Assembly (NCBI GenBank): GCA_028228555.1
Contig: JAOJBP010000004.1
Location: 26,360 to 90,359 of the forward strand
Length of the DNA: 64,000 nucleotides
From: Candidatus Thioglobus sp.
GTDB taxonomy: Bacteria; Pseudomonadota; Gammaproteobacteria; PS1; Pseudothioglobaceae
Reading direction: 5' to 3'
Part shown: positions 1 through 8,647 of the stretch, in pieces
Numbering within the stretch: the first letter of the stretch is position 1
How the letters are laid out: the number at the start of each line of letters is the position of its first letter
Notes under the pieces: model-generated
What the model was told of the DNA's origin: nothing
What the model saw: the letters and a program-made list of their open reading frames with translations, nothing else
Databases searched by the model: none
Translations under genes and position numbers: made by a program

Positions 1-649
<649 letters not shown>

Positions 650-732
650 TTAATAGCTGACAACTTTTTAAATTTGGTCAGATCGAACGAGATCATAGCC
701 GAATATCACGTTATTGTACCCGCAATGCAAAG

Positions 733-1311
733 CTAATGTTCATATAAGGCCCTAACCATTGCTACAGCAGTGCATCCAGCCTGGAATGCATACTCTTGAT
801 TGTTAAAATCAATACCGCCAATACCTACAATTGGAACTTTGAGAATTTGCCGAGCTTGGGTAATAATATCTAATGAGCAATGAGGTGCGTCTGGTTTGGT
901 GCTGGACGAAAATAAGGCGCCAAAAGCTACATAACTAGCACCTTTTTCTTGTGCATTGATTGCCAGATTTATATCATCATAACAAGACACACCAATAATG
1001 GCATCTTGTTTGAGTAGTTGGCGTGCTTGTTCAATTGAAGCATCACTTTTACCTAGATGAACGCCATCTGCATCAACTTTTTGAGCAAGGTTAATATCAT
1101 CATTGATAATAAATAAAGTATGATGTTGTAAACATAATTGGCGCAGTTTAGTAGCTTCTTCAAGCTTTAAACCGTCATCAGTGGTTTTGCGTCGGTACTG
1201 TAAGATGCTAATATGATGCTGAGTAATTACTTTTTCAACTTGATCGAGGTTAAGAGGAACATCTGGTGTAATGGCGTAAATGCCACGGATTTTTTCAACT
1301 GAATTTGACAT
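733..1311 (-). CDS. thiE: Thiamine-phosphate synthase ThiE
   Basis: Joins the HMP-PP pyrimidine and the thiazole phosphate to make thiamine monophosphate in the cytoplasm. A 192-residue TIM barrel, slightly short for the family (~205-215). Visible motifs in order: ILQYRRK, INDDINLA, DGVHLGKSD, GVSCYDD, YVAFGALFSSSTKP (phosphate loop) and IVGIGGID. Its ATG (1309-1311) lies back-to-back with the lptC ATG, with one base between them, so its promoter must lie inside lptC. No TPP riboswitch-like leader is possible in that gap. No other thi genes are nearby. Confidence 0.93.
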   Translation of the reverse strand: MSNSVEKIRGIYAITPDVPLNLDQVEKVITQHHISILQYRRKTTDDGLKLEEATKLRQLCLQHHTLFIINDDINLAQKVDADGVHLGKSDASIEQARQLLKQDAIIGVSCYDDINLAINAQEKGASYVAFGALFSSSTKPDAPHCSLDIITQARQILKVPIVGIGGIDFNNQEYAFQAGCTAVAMVRALYEH

Positions 1312-1312
1312 A

Positions 1313-2287
1313 ATGAATTTTCAATTAAGACATAATTTATTACTTACAACTTTTATTATAGTGATTATTGCCACAATGTGGCTTTTGATGAAAGGTTTGT
1401 CTTATTCATTTGACCAATTAACAACGCCAGATTCTACAGATTCCATTGAATTAAAAGATGATGAAATACTTGCCCTGCCCGTACTTTCTCAAAAATCTGG
1501 TTATATGGAAAAAATTGAAAACTTTGCGTTGCAAGAATTTGGCATTAACCGAGTCTTGTCTCATTTTGTTCAAGCAGATATCTATCTTAACTTTAAAGAA
1601 GAGCCCGCTTTATTGGTTAATCCTAGAGTAACAACTTATGATCAAAATGGCGAGACTAATTATATATTAACATCTAAGCGTGCTAATTATCTTGATACTG
1701 GCGAGGTAAGCTTTAAGGGGGAGGTGAACATTTCTTCAGGTAATGGAGTTAGCCATAAAATGAACACCGAAGAGCTTCTGGTTGATACAAATACAGATGA
1801 TCTATTAAGCACTGAGAAGGTAACTTATTTGGGAGAAGATTCGAAAATTATCTCCCAAGGTATGCACATGCAAACAAAAATTGATAGAATGCAGCTAACA
1901 GGTGATGTGGTTATTAATCAGGACAGTGGTCAAAAAATGCTTACTAAAGATTTATATATTGATCAGTCTAGTGATCAAAAGCATTATTATTCAGATGATA
2001 AAACCACTTACCTATCTACCGAAAATAAGATTTATGCTCACGGCATGGACATTAAAGATAAAACAACCCAATTATTGGGTCAGGTTAATATTTTGCAAAA
2101 TTCAGGATCAACTATCGATACTGAAGATTTAACGATTGATCAGTCAAACAATGCACAGGTGTATACAACAGACAATGGTATTCATTATCAATCAAGCGTT
2201 GCAGATATTCGCGCTCTAGGTATGCGTTATGATGCAGACAAACAAAAGATTCAATTTACCGGCGGTGTAGTAGGACAATATGATTAA
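1313..2287 (+). CDS. lptC: LPS export protein LptC with triplicated C-terminal unit
   Basis: Inner-membrane-anchored periplasmic protein that passes lipopolysaccharide from LptBFG to LptA. The ATG at 1313 gives a short N-tail and one membrane helix (about residues 9-27). At 324 residues it is far longer than the ~190-residue E. coli protein. The extra length comes from three tandem ~60-residue units (about residues 139-199, 200-258 and 259-320), each with a T-[EK]-[ED]-L-x-[VI]-D core and a G-M followed by a G-x-V ending. An upstream in-frame start at 1280 would run antisense through the thiE start and was not used. It overlaps lptA by 8 bases. Confidence 0.87.
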   Translation: MNFQLRHNLLLTTFIIVIIATMWLLMKGLSYSFDQLTTPDSTDSIELKDDEILALPVLSQKSGYMEKIENFALQEFGINRVLSHFVQADIYLNFKEEPALLVNPRVTTYDQNGETNYILTSKRANYLDTGEVSFKGEVNISSGNGVSHKMNTEELLVDTNTDDLLSTEKVTYLGEDSKIISQGMHMQTKIDRMQLTGDVVINQDSGQKMLTKDLYIDQSSDQKHYYSDDKTTYLSTENKIYAHGMDIKDKTTQLLGQVNILQNSGSTIDTEDLTIDQSNNAQVYTTDNGIHYQSSVADIRALGMRYDADKQKIQFTGGVVGQYD

Positions 2288-2765
2288 AAAGCTACTTCTC
2301 TTTGTTTGTCTTATGCCAGGGGTGTCTATAGCTTTACAAGATGACGCTACTCAGCCTATCAATATTAAAGCACAAGCGGTGCTAATTGATGAAAAAAAAG
2401 GTATTAGTATTTATACTGGCAAGGCTAGTGTGGTTCAGGGCTCATTAATCTTAAGTGCTGAAAAGATACAGCTATTTAGTAACCAGACCCAGGTAACTAA
2501 AATGATTGCCAATGGCGATAAAAAGCAGCGCGCTCATTACCAGCAAAGCCAACCAACTCAGCCACGTTTTATTGAAGCAACGGCGAATAAGATTACCTAT
2601 ATGGTTCAAAAAGAGATGGTGCATCTAAAAGGCAATGCGCACTTGGTTCAAGGCTTCGATTCGTTTAGTGGTGGTTCGCTAGATTATGATATTAAGAAAG
2701 ACAAAGTGATAGCTAATAAGTCCAAAGACGGCTTACAAAGAGTCAGGTTTAAGATCAAACTTTAG
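2280..2765 (+). CDS. lptA: LPS transport periplasmic protein LptA
   Basis: Periplasmic bridge protein carrying lipopolysaccharide between LptC and the outer-membrane LptDE. 161 residues with a signal peptide (hydrophobic to about residue 18, likely cut after SIA) and one OstA-like beta-jellyroll with the family phrases INIKAQAVLID, YTGKASVVQGS and MVHLKGNAHLVQG. Its start overlaps the end of lptC, so the two are translationally coupled. lptB, which normally follows in gammaproteobacteria, is not here; the next gene is sat. Confidence 0.9.
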   Translation: MIKKLLLFVCLMPGVSIALQDDATQPINIKAQAVLIDEKKGISIYTGKASVVQGSLILSAEKIQLFSNQTQVTKMIANGDKKQRAHYQQSQPTQPRFIEATANKITYMVQKEMVHLKGNAHLVQGFDSFSGGSLDYDIKKDKVIANKSKDGLQRVRFKIKL

Positions 2766-2771
2766 TATATA

Positions 2772-2835
2772 TCCATAGAGATATATAAGAGTATCCCTAT
2801 ATGGAAGCCGTATAAAAAAGCACAATAGGTATAAT
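2772..2835 (+). promoter_or_regulatory. sat upstream region with stem-loop and candidate -10
   Basis: Between lptA and sat there is an imperfect stem-loop (TCCATA at 2772-2777 pairs TATGGA at 2800-2805; GATA 2780-2783 pairs TATC 2792-2795) and a TATAAT hexamer at 2830-2835, 33 bases before the sat ATG. No good -35 is visible at the usual spacing. The left arm includes the motif CCATAGAGATATATAA (2773-2788), which resembles a motif upstream of aprM. The regulatory role is inference. Confidence 0.35.
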
Positions 2836-2867
2836 TTTCTATCTTTAAACATAAATAGGATTGTACT

Positions 2868-4076
2868 ATGTCAAAATTAGTCCCACCACATGGTAGTGAC
2901 ACACTTAATGCGTTAGCATTGTCAGGTGATGCGCTTACAGCGGAGTTAGCAAGAGCTGAGTCTCTAGCAAAAATCACATGTTCTTCTAGAGAGGAAGGTG
3001 ATATTGTTATGTTGGGTATTGGTGGCTTTAATCCCTTAGATGGTTTCATGGGTAAAGCAGACTGGCAAGGTGTTTGTGACAACATGACTATGGCTAACGG
3101 CTTATTTTGGCCAATCCCAGTAACGCTATCGACAGATGATGAATCTGTTAAAGCGGGTGATGAAATTACAATCGTTAGCAGCAAGTCAGGCGACATTATG
3201 GCAACAATGACAGTGACTGAGAAGTACGTCATTGACAAAGAACACGAATGTGAAAAAGTTTTCAAAACAACTGAAGATGCGCATCCAGGTGTTGTCATGG
3301 TTAAGGCGCAAGGGAAATATAACCTTGCAGGCCCTATTAAGGTATTGTCAGATGGCGGCTTCCCTGAAAAGTTCGGTGCTTTATATATGACACCAGCTGA
3401 AACGCGTGCTTATTTTGATGATAAAGGTTGGAAGACAATTGCAGCATTCCAAACTCGCAATCCAATGCATCGTTCGCACGAATACTTAGCAAAAATTGCT
3501 GTCGAGATTTGTGACGGTGTTATGATTCATTCAGTTTTAGGTGGACTTAAAGCGGGTGATATTCCTGCTGATGTTCGCTCTGAAGCAATTTCAGTCTTGA
3601 TTGAAAATTACTTTGTTGATAATACAGTGCTTCAATCTGGCTACCCACTAGATATGCGTTATGCAGGTCCTCGTGAGGCTTTATTACATGCGCTATTTAG
3701 ACAAAACTACGGCTGTTCACACCTAATTGTTGGTCGTGATCATGCAGGTGTAGACGACTACTATGGTCCGTTTGATGCGCATAATATCTTTGATGAAATC
3801 GCTGATGACGCACTAATCACGCAACCTCTTAAGATTGATTGGACATTCTGGTGTCATGAATGTGGCGGTATGTCTTCAATGAAGACTTGTCCTCATGAAG
3901 CTAAAGATCGCGTTTTACTTTCAGGTACAAAAGTTCGTAAGATGTTGTCTGAAGGTGAGGATCTTCCTCAAGAGTTTTCTCGCCCTGAGGTTGCTAAAGT
4001 ATTACAAGCGTACTATGCAACTATCAAGGAAGAAGACAAGGTTGAAGTTAAATTAAGCGGTCATTCAGCTAAATAG
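2868..4076 (+). CDS. sat: Sulfate adenylyltransferase (dissimilatory type)
   Basis: ATP sulfurylase. In sulfur oxidizers it works toward ATP: APS plus PPi gives sulfate plus ATP. 402 residues. Visible: the substrate motif [12 protein letters not shown] near residue 195, [13 protein letters not shown] near 289, and a zinc-type Cys cluster C-x2-C-x8-C-x-H in WCHECGG...TCPHE near 326-342. There is no APS-kinase domain. AGGA lies about 8 bases before the ATG. It sits directly upstream of aprMBA, which supplies APS, but the 237-base gap holds a separate promoter candidate. Confidence 0.97.
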   Translation: MSKLVPPHGSDTLNALALSGDALTAELARAESLAKITCSSREEGDIVMLGIGGFNPLDGFMGKADWQGVCDNMTMANGLFWPIPVTLSTDDESVKAGDEITIVSSKSGDIMATMTVTEKYVIDKEHECEKVFKTTEDAHPGVVMVKAQGKYNLAGPIKVLSDGGFPEKFGALYMTPAETRAYFDDKGWKTIAAFQTRNPMHRSHEYLAKIAVEICDGVMIHSVLGGLKAGDIPADVRSEAISVLIENYFVDNTVLQSGYPLDMRYAGPREALLHALFRQNYGCSHLIVGRDHAGVDDYYGPFDAHNIFDEIADDALITQPLKIDWTFWCHECGGMSSMKTCPHEAKDRVLLSGTKVRKMLSEGEDLPQEFSRPEVAKVLQAYYATIKEEDKVEVKLSGHSAK

Positions 4077-4119
4077 TAATTCATAAAAACTTGACTGCGT
4101 GGGAAATAGATTAATATTA

Positions 4120-4193
4120 CCAAAGAGGTATATTATGATATCTCTATAAACTAGTCATGTTTGCATTGAGGCAAAAATTTAAAGAAGTATAAT
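4120..4193 (+). promoter_or_regulatory. Candidate aprMBA promoter with upstream hairpin operator
   Basis: TTGAGG (4166-4171), a 16-base spacer and a perfect TATAAT (4188-4193) make a plausible sigma-70 promoter. Just upstream, AGAGGTAT (4124-4131) and ATATCTCT (4138-4145) form an inverted repeat with a 6-base loop. It overlaps CCAAAGAGGTATATTA (4120-4135), 13 of 16 identical to the motif before sat. It leaves a leader of about 110 bases. The promoter match is direct; the operator role is inference. Confidence 0.45.
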
Positions 4194-4313
4194 AGTTGAA
4201 CTTTTAACAAAAGCGTAACTCACGTTTGAGATAGAGCAAAACTGTGAAAAAGAGCCAATTGAGAGATTGGCATAAACAGAAGTAATTGATTTAACCTAAG
4301 GAGAATTAAACTC

Positions 4314-5207
4314 ATGATCAATTTTGACACAACACCAATCGCTACTTTAATAGATTCAGCAGCGTATACATATGCAGATATGCAGATGTATGTAATCATT
4401 ATGGTTGCCCTAGTGGTAAGTATGACAATTGCAGACTTAATCCATAAAGGCAGTAAAACATATTTTGACAACGCAGTTGCAAAATCAGAGGCGTTATTAG
4501 CTGCTGGTGATGCAGATTGCTCACTTGGTAGAGAAGAAGGCAGACTAAAGCAGCTTACTGCTGGCGATAAGGCCGGTATCATGGTAGACACATTATTGAT
4601 AGATGTGGCTACTGCTGGTGAGTTTAAAAACCCAGTTCGTCGCTTAGTTCATATCTTAACAATGTATGGTTTTATTTTGTTTAATGCAGCAACTGCAATA
4701 ATCATCTTCGGTGAAGAGTCAACAACGTTATTAGCCCAAGTATGGAATACGGGTGCAATTTTGTTGTTTATTGGTTCTTTCTGGTATTGGTTCTCATTCA
4801 AAGTAGACAGCGAATCTGAAGGAGTTCCTTGGACAAGTGTTACACTTAGAAAAGATTCATTCTCATTAGCGTTAATGGCAACTTCGGTAACAGCTATTGG
4901 CTGGTCTGCCACAAATGGTGGAACAGGTATTTGGTTTGCACTAGTAATCCTTTCAACTGCATCATTATTTGGTGGTGTTTATTGGTCTAAATTCTCTCAC
5001 ATGTTCTTCAAGCCTGCTGCTGGTTACAACAAGCGCGTTATTAAGGCAAATGGTACAAACGAGAACTTACCGCATGAAACTAGATTTGGTGGCAAAACTG
5101 CTGCAGACGATGAGTTCCAGCAAAACAGACACTCTATGGAGCTTCTTAAAGATGCACCAATGGACATGGGTCTTGGTATTAAGCGCGAAGCGCCTAATCA
5201 CTACTAA
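4314..5207 (+). CDS. aprM: APS reductase-associated membrane protein AprM
   Basis: Membrane protein thought to take electrons from AprBA into the quinone pool in sulfur oxidizers that lack the Qmo complex. 297 residues with about five hydrophobic helices (near residues 22-42, 105-126, 136-156, 180-197 and 206-226) and a polar C-terminal tail. The strong Shine-Dalgarno CTAAGGAG precedes the ATG. It is first in aprM-aprB-aprA, with 32 bases to aprB; this order is what identifies it. No qmo genes are in the window. The electron-transfer role is established only by association. Confidence 0.88.
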   Translation: MINFDTTPIATLIDSAAYTYADMQMYVIIMVALVVSMTIADLIHKGSKTYFDNAVAKSEALLAAGDADCSLGREEGRLKQLTAGDKAGIMVDTLLIDVATAGEFKNPVRRLVHILTMYGFILFNAATAIIIFGEESTTLLAQVWNTGAILLFIGSFWYWFSFKVDSESEGVPWTSVTLRKDSFSLALMATSVTAIGWSATNGGTGIWFALVILSTASLFGGVYWSKFSHMFFKPAAGYNKRVIKANGTNENLPHETRFGGKTAADDEFQQNRHSMELLKDAPMDMGLGIKREAPNHY

Positions 5208-5239
5208 TATTAATTAATTAACTTAAGAGAGGAAACAAT

Positions 5240-5731
5240 ATGCCAACTTTTGTATATATGACTCGTTGTGATGGTTGTGGACATTGTGTAGATATCTGCC
5301 CATCTGACATTATGCACATTGACGATAAATATCGTCGTGCTTATAACATTGAACCTAACATGTGTTGGGAGTGCTATTCATGTGTTAAAGCATGTCCACA
5401 CCAAGCTATTGACGTACGTGGTTACGCAGACTTTGCGCCATTAGGCCATAGTGTGCGTACTATTCGTGATGAAGAGAAAGGCACGATCGCATGGAGAGTT
5501 AAATTCCGTGATGGTCGCGTTAAGAATTTCTTGTCGCCAATTACAACTCAACCATGGGGAACTAAGATTCCTGACTTTAGAGATGAAGCAGAGCCTAGTG
5601 ATGAAATGCGTAACTCACAGCTATTATCATTTGAGCCTAAGTATATCCGTATGGATGATGGTGGTTTACACACATTAGAATCTAACAAACTATCATTGAA
5701 ATTAGGAGCAGAGTACCATGAAAGCCTATAA
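5240..5731 (+). CDS. aprB: Adenylylsulfate reductase beta subunit (ferredoxin-like)
   Basis: Iron-sulfur subunit that shuttles electrons between the AprA flavin and the membrane. 163 residues. Two [4Fe-4S] sites are visible at the N-terminus: CDGCGHCVDICP (residues 9-20) and CWECYSCVKACP (about 42-53). The rest is the tail that wraps AprA. AGAGAGG lies about 9 bases before the ATG. Its last codons overlap the aprA start by 14 bases, so the two are translationally coupled. Confidence 0.97.
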   Translation: MPTFVYMTRCDGCGHCVDICPSDIMHIDDKYRRAYNIEPNMCWECYSCVKACPHQAIDVRGYADFAPLGHSVRTIRDEEKGTIAWRVKFRDGRVKNFLSPITTQPWGTKIPDFRDEAEPSDEMRNSQLLSFEPKYIRMDDGGLHTLESNKLSLKLGAEYHESL

Positions 5732-7610
5732 AACTATTGTAGAAGACAACATTGACATCCTTGTTGTTGGTGCTGGCTTAGGCGGCACAGGTGCTGCGTA
5801 TGAAGCTAGATACTGGGGCCGTAACAAAAAAATAATAATTGCTGAGAAAGCAAACATTAACCGTTCAGGTGCTGTTGCTCAAGGCTTGTACGCGATTAAC
5901 TGTTACATGGGTACTCGTTTTGGCGAGAACAATCCTGAAGATCACGTGCGTTATGCACGTATTGACCTAATGGGTATGGTTCGTGAAGATTTACTTTTCG
6001 ACATGGCTCGTCATGTTGACTCTGCAGTACACAAATTTGAAGAATGGGGTCTACCTTTAATGAAAGATCCTAAGAAAGAAAATGCTGAAGGTCTTGCAAA
6101 AGGCGCTTACATGCGTGAAGGTAAGTGGCAGATCATGATTCATGGTGAATCTTACAAGCCGATCGTTGCCGAAGCTGCTACAAAGCAAGCTGATAAAGTG
6201 TACAACCGTATTATGGTTACCCACTTGTTAATGGACGATGCTAAAGATAACCGTGTTGCAGGCTGTGTTGGCTTTAACGTACGTACTGGTAACTACCATG
6301 TATTTAAATCAAAGACAACTATTGTTGGTGCTGGTGGTGCCTCAAACATCTTTAAACCTCGTTCAGTAGGTGAAGGTGCAGGACGTACATGGTATGCTCC
6401 ATGGTCTTCTGGTTCTGCTTATGGTCTAATGATCGAAGCTGGTGCGCAAATGACACAAATGGAAAACCGTATCGTTCTTGCTCGTTTCAAAGATGGTTAT
6501 GGTCCTGTTGGCGCATACTTCTTGCATCTTCATACTTACACTCAAAATGGTTATGGTGATGAGTATGAATCAAACTGGTTCCCTCAATTAGAGGAAATGG
6601 TTGGTAAGCGTTACTTGAATACTGAAGCGTCTCATGTTTCTGCTCGCCCAATTCCGACTTGTCTACGTACATCTGCAATCATTTCAGAAATGAACGCAGG
6701 TCGTGGCCCAATTCACATGGTAACAATGGAAGCATTCCAAGACCCACATTTAGAGGAAGTTGGTTGGGAGAACTTCTTAGGTATGACTGTTGGTCAAGCT
6801 GTATTATGGGCTGCAACAGATATTGATCCTAAGTACATCAACCCAGAGTTAACGTGTTCTGAGCCATATGTAATGGGTTCACACGCGACTGGTTGTGGTG
6901 CATGGTGTTCAGGTCCTGAGGATTTATCTCCTGAAGAGTACTTCTGGGGCTATAACCGTATGACGTCTGTTGAGGGTTTATTTGGTGCAGGTGATGCAGT
7001 TGGTGGTACACCACATGCATTCTCATCAGGTTCATTTACTGAAGGTCGCCTAGCTGCTAAAGCTGCTTGTAAGTATATTGATGATGGTAAAGGTGAGGGT
7101 ATTGTTGTTTCTGATAAGCAGATCGCTGATCGTAAAGAAGAGATTTACCGTCCACTTGAAACTTATAGAGTTGGCCGTAATGAAATCGTAGCTGGTACAG
7201 TTTCTCCAAGTTACATTCTTCCGATGCCTGGTCTACAGCGTCTTCAGAAGATTATGGATGAGTACTGTGGTGGTGTAACCGTTTCTTACATGACTAATGA
7301 CAAACTTCTAAACATGGGTATGCAGAAAATGTCTATCATGGAAGAAGACTTAGAATTGTTAGGTGCAGAAGATATACACCAGTTAATGCGTGCATGGGAG
7401 CTTAAACATCGTCATCGTACGTCTGAATGTGTATTCCAACATACGTTCTTCCGTAAAGAAACTCGCTGGCCTGGTTACTACTACCGTGGTGATGCGATGA
7501 AACTAGATGACGAAAACTGGCATGTATTGACAGTTTCTCAACGTGATCGAGACACTGGTGAGTACACTATGTCTAAAGCTCCTTGTTACCATTTGGTAAA
7601 TGATGAGTAA
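5718..7610 (+). CDS. aprA: Adenylylsulfate reductase alpha subunit
   Basis: Flavoprotein that, in this setting, oxidizes sulfite with AMP to adenosine 5'-phosphosulfate. 630 residues, the normal size. Seen: the N-terminal dinucleotide fold VVGAGLGGTGAAYEARYWG (about residues 16-34), the FAD-contacting stretch INRSGAVAQGLYAIN, TTIVGAGGASNIFKP, and the C-terminal TECVFQHTFFRKETRWPGYYYR region typical of Apr in place of the fumarate reductase tail. GGAG precedes the ATG inside aprB. With aprM in front this matches the sulfur-oxidizer aprMBA arrangement. It is followed by a hairpin pair. Confidence 0.98.
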   Translation: MKAYKTIVEDNIDILVVGAGLGGTGAAYEARYWGRNKKIIIAEKANINRSGAVAQGLYAINCYMGTRFGENNPEDHVRYARIDLMGMVREDLLFDMARHVDSAVHKFEEWGLPLMKDPKKENAEGLAKGAYMREGKWQIMIHGESYKPIVAEAATKQADKVYNRIMVTHLLMDDAKDNRVAGCVGFNVRTGNYHVFKSKTTIVGAGGASNIFKPRSVGEGAGRTWYAPWSSGSAYGLMIEAGAQMTQMENRIVLARFKDGYGPVGAYFLHLHTYTQNGYGDEYESNWFPQLEEMVGKRYLNTEASHVSARPIPTCLRTSAIISEMNAGRGPIHMVTMEAFQDPHLEEVGWENFLGMTVGQAVLWAATDIDPKYINPELTCSEPYVMGSHATGCGAWCSGPEDLSPEEYFWGYNRMTSVEGLFGAGDAVGGTPHAFSSGSFTEGRLAAKAACKYIDDGKGEGIVVSDKQIADRKEEIYRPLETYRVGRNEIVAGTVSPSYILPMPGLQRLQKIMDEYCGGVTVSYMTNDKLLNMGMQKMSIMEEDLELLGAEDIHQLMRAWELKHRHRTSECVFQHTFFRKETRWPGYYYRGDAMKLDDENWHVLTVSQRDRDTGEYTMSKAPCYHLVNDE

Positions 7611-7645
7611 AGCGAAATAGAAGTATAATTTCTATTTTGATAATA

Positions 7646-7677
7646 AAAGACTAAGCTATTGCAGCTTGGTCTTTTTT
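7646..7677 (+). terminator. Rho-independent terminator after aprA
   Basis: AAAGACTAAGCT (7646-7657) pairs with AGCTTGGTCTTT (7663-7674) with a single T-G wobble and a 5-base loop; the U tract 7672-7677 overlaps the 3' arm and follows it. It lies 35 bases after the aprA stop. The same U tract is shared with the next inverted repeat. Confidence 0.8.
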
Positions 7678-7721
7678 ATCTATTGTAGGTTTTAAAAAAA
7701 AGACTTACAATAGATAAAAAA
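7672..7721. repeat. Perfect 16-bp inverted repeat downstream of aprA
   Basis: TTTTTTATCTATTGTA (7672-7687) is exactly complementary to TACAATAGATAAAAAA (7706-7721), with an 18-base loop. No U tract follows it on either strand, so it is not an ordinary terminator. It overlaps the U tract of the preceding terminator and lies about 47 bases before the next gene. Confidence 0.85.
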
Positions 7722-7768
7722 TAATTTACCCCTATTAAGGGGATACAAAAAAATGTGGAACTATTAGT

Positions 7769-8134
7769 ATGAATATTATAGAAAAGACAGACGAAGAAAT
7801 TTTGGCCATCGCTCACCCATTGTGGGATGATTTGATAAAATTTTCTAACAATGCAAACTATGGGGCCTTTACGCGCAACTTCTCAGAAGATTTTTTACGA
7901 GGCGCAAATGAAGTTGAAATGGGCAAACAGTTTGCTCGTAGCGAACTAACCAAGGGTTTAGATAAAGGCGCTGATTACTTAGGCATGATCCGCCGTGGAG
8001 AACATGTGACTGTTTTGTACAGACAAACCAACAATGGCAAGCTCAACATTGAAAAGAAAGGAGAATACCTCGGTCGTTTAGTCTTAGGTTATGAAAGTGA
8101 TGTTATTAAAATTTTTGGCGCAACTATTTTTTAA
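7769..8134 (+). CDS. Uncharacterized 121-residue protein in apr-downstream unit
   Basis: Not recognised. A soluble, acidic-to-neutral 121-residue protein with no signal peptide, no membrane helix and no cysteine. Features include an N-terminal helix-rich part (EEILAIAHPLWDDLIKFSNN) followed by a beta-rich half ending KIFGATIF. It starts the three-gene unit with the SlyD-like gene only 5 bases downstream. The preceding hairpins separate it from aprA, but the strand is the same. No clear Shine-Dalgarno precedes the ATG. Confidence 0.78.
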   Translation: MNIIEKTDEEILAIAHPLWDDLIKFSNNANYGAFTRNFSEDFLRGANEVEMGKQFARSELTKGLDKGADYLGMIRRGEHVTVLYRQTNNGKLNIEKKGEYLGRLVLGYESDVIKIFGATIF

Positions 8135-8139
8135 AGATT

Positions 8140-8646
8140 ATGGCAGATTTTATTGAAGAGTCTAAATACGTTGAGTTAATCTATAAAGTTGTTGACCGAA
8201 AGACGGGTAATGTTTTTTCAAATATTGAATATCCAGTTGGCTATGTGCATGGTGCAAATGATGTCCTTGGTAAAGATGTTCTTAACGAACTTGAAGGTCG
8301 AGAAGAAGGTGATATTATTGAGATTAAGATCGATGTAGATAAGCTTTATGGGCCTAGGGATGAATCGCTAGTCTTTATCGATAAAATCGAAAACGTTCCA
8401 CAAGAATACCGGATAATTGGTACCAAGGTGGTGATGGAAAATAAAGATGGTCAGCCAAAAGATTTTTTGGTAACTAAAGTTGATGATGAAACAGTTACGA
8501 TCGACGGCAATAATCCACTTTGTGGACGTGACGTCAATTTTTTGCTCGAAATCACGCTAGTGAGAGATGCAACGATTGAAGAGATGGAGGCTGGCGGTAC
8601 AACCGATAGTGAGCCAAGCTTGGAAGAAATATTACAGCAGAATTAA
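8140..8646 (+). CDS. SlyD-like FKBP-type peptidyl-prolyl isomerase
   Basis: Predicted cytoplasmic prolyl isomerase/chaperone. 168 residues. The FKBP core begins LIYKVVDRKTG and the inserted IF (flap) chaperone domain lies about residues 70-125. The core closes with VTIDGNNPLCGRDVNFLLEITLVRDAT, close to the SlyD/FkpB consensus (DGNHPLAG). It lacks the His/Cys-rich metal-binding tail of E. coli SlyD and ends in an acidic tail instead. FKBP site residues are only partly conserved, so it may act mainly as a chaperone. It is tightly coupled to both neighbours (5- and 1-base gaps). Confidence 0.85.
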   Translation: MADFIEESKYVELIYKVVDRKTGNVFSNIEYPVGYVHGANDVLGKDVLNELEGREEGDIIEIKIDVDKLYGPRDESLVFIDKIENVPQEYRIIGTKVVMENKDGQPKDFLVTKVDDETVTIDGNNPLCGRDVNFLLEITLVRDATIEEMEAGGTTDSEPSLEEILQQN

Positions 8647-8647
8647 T

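Noticed and set aside
2762..3298. 178-residue minus-strand reading frame
   Set aside because: Antisense to sat, which carries complete ATP-sulfurylase motifs; no ribosome site and low-complexity product.
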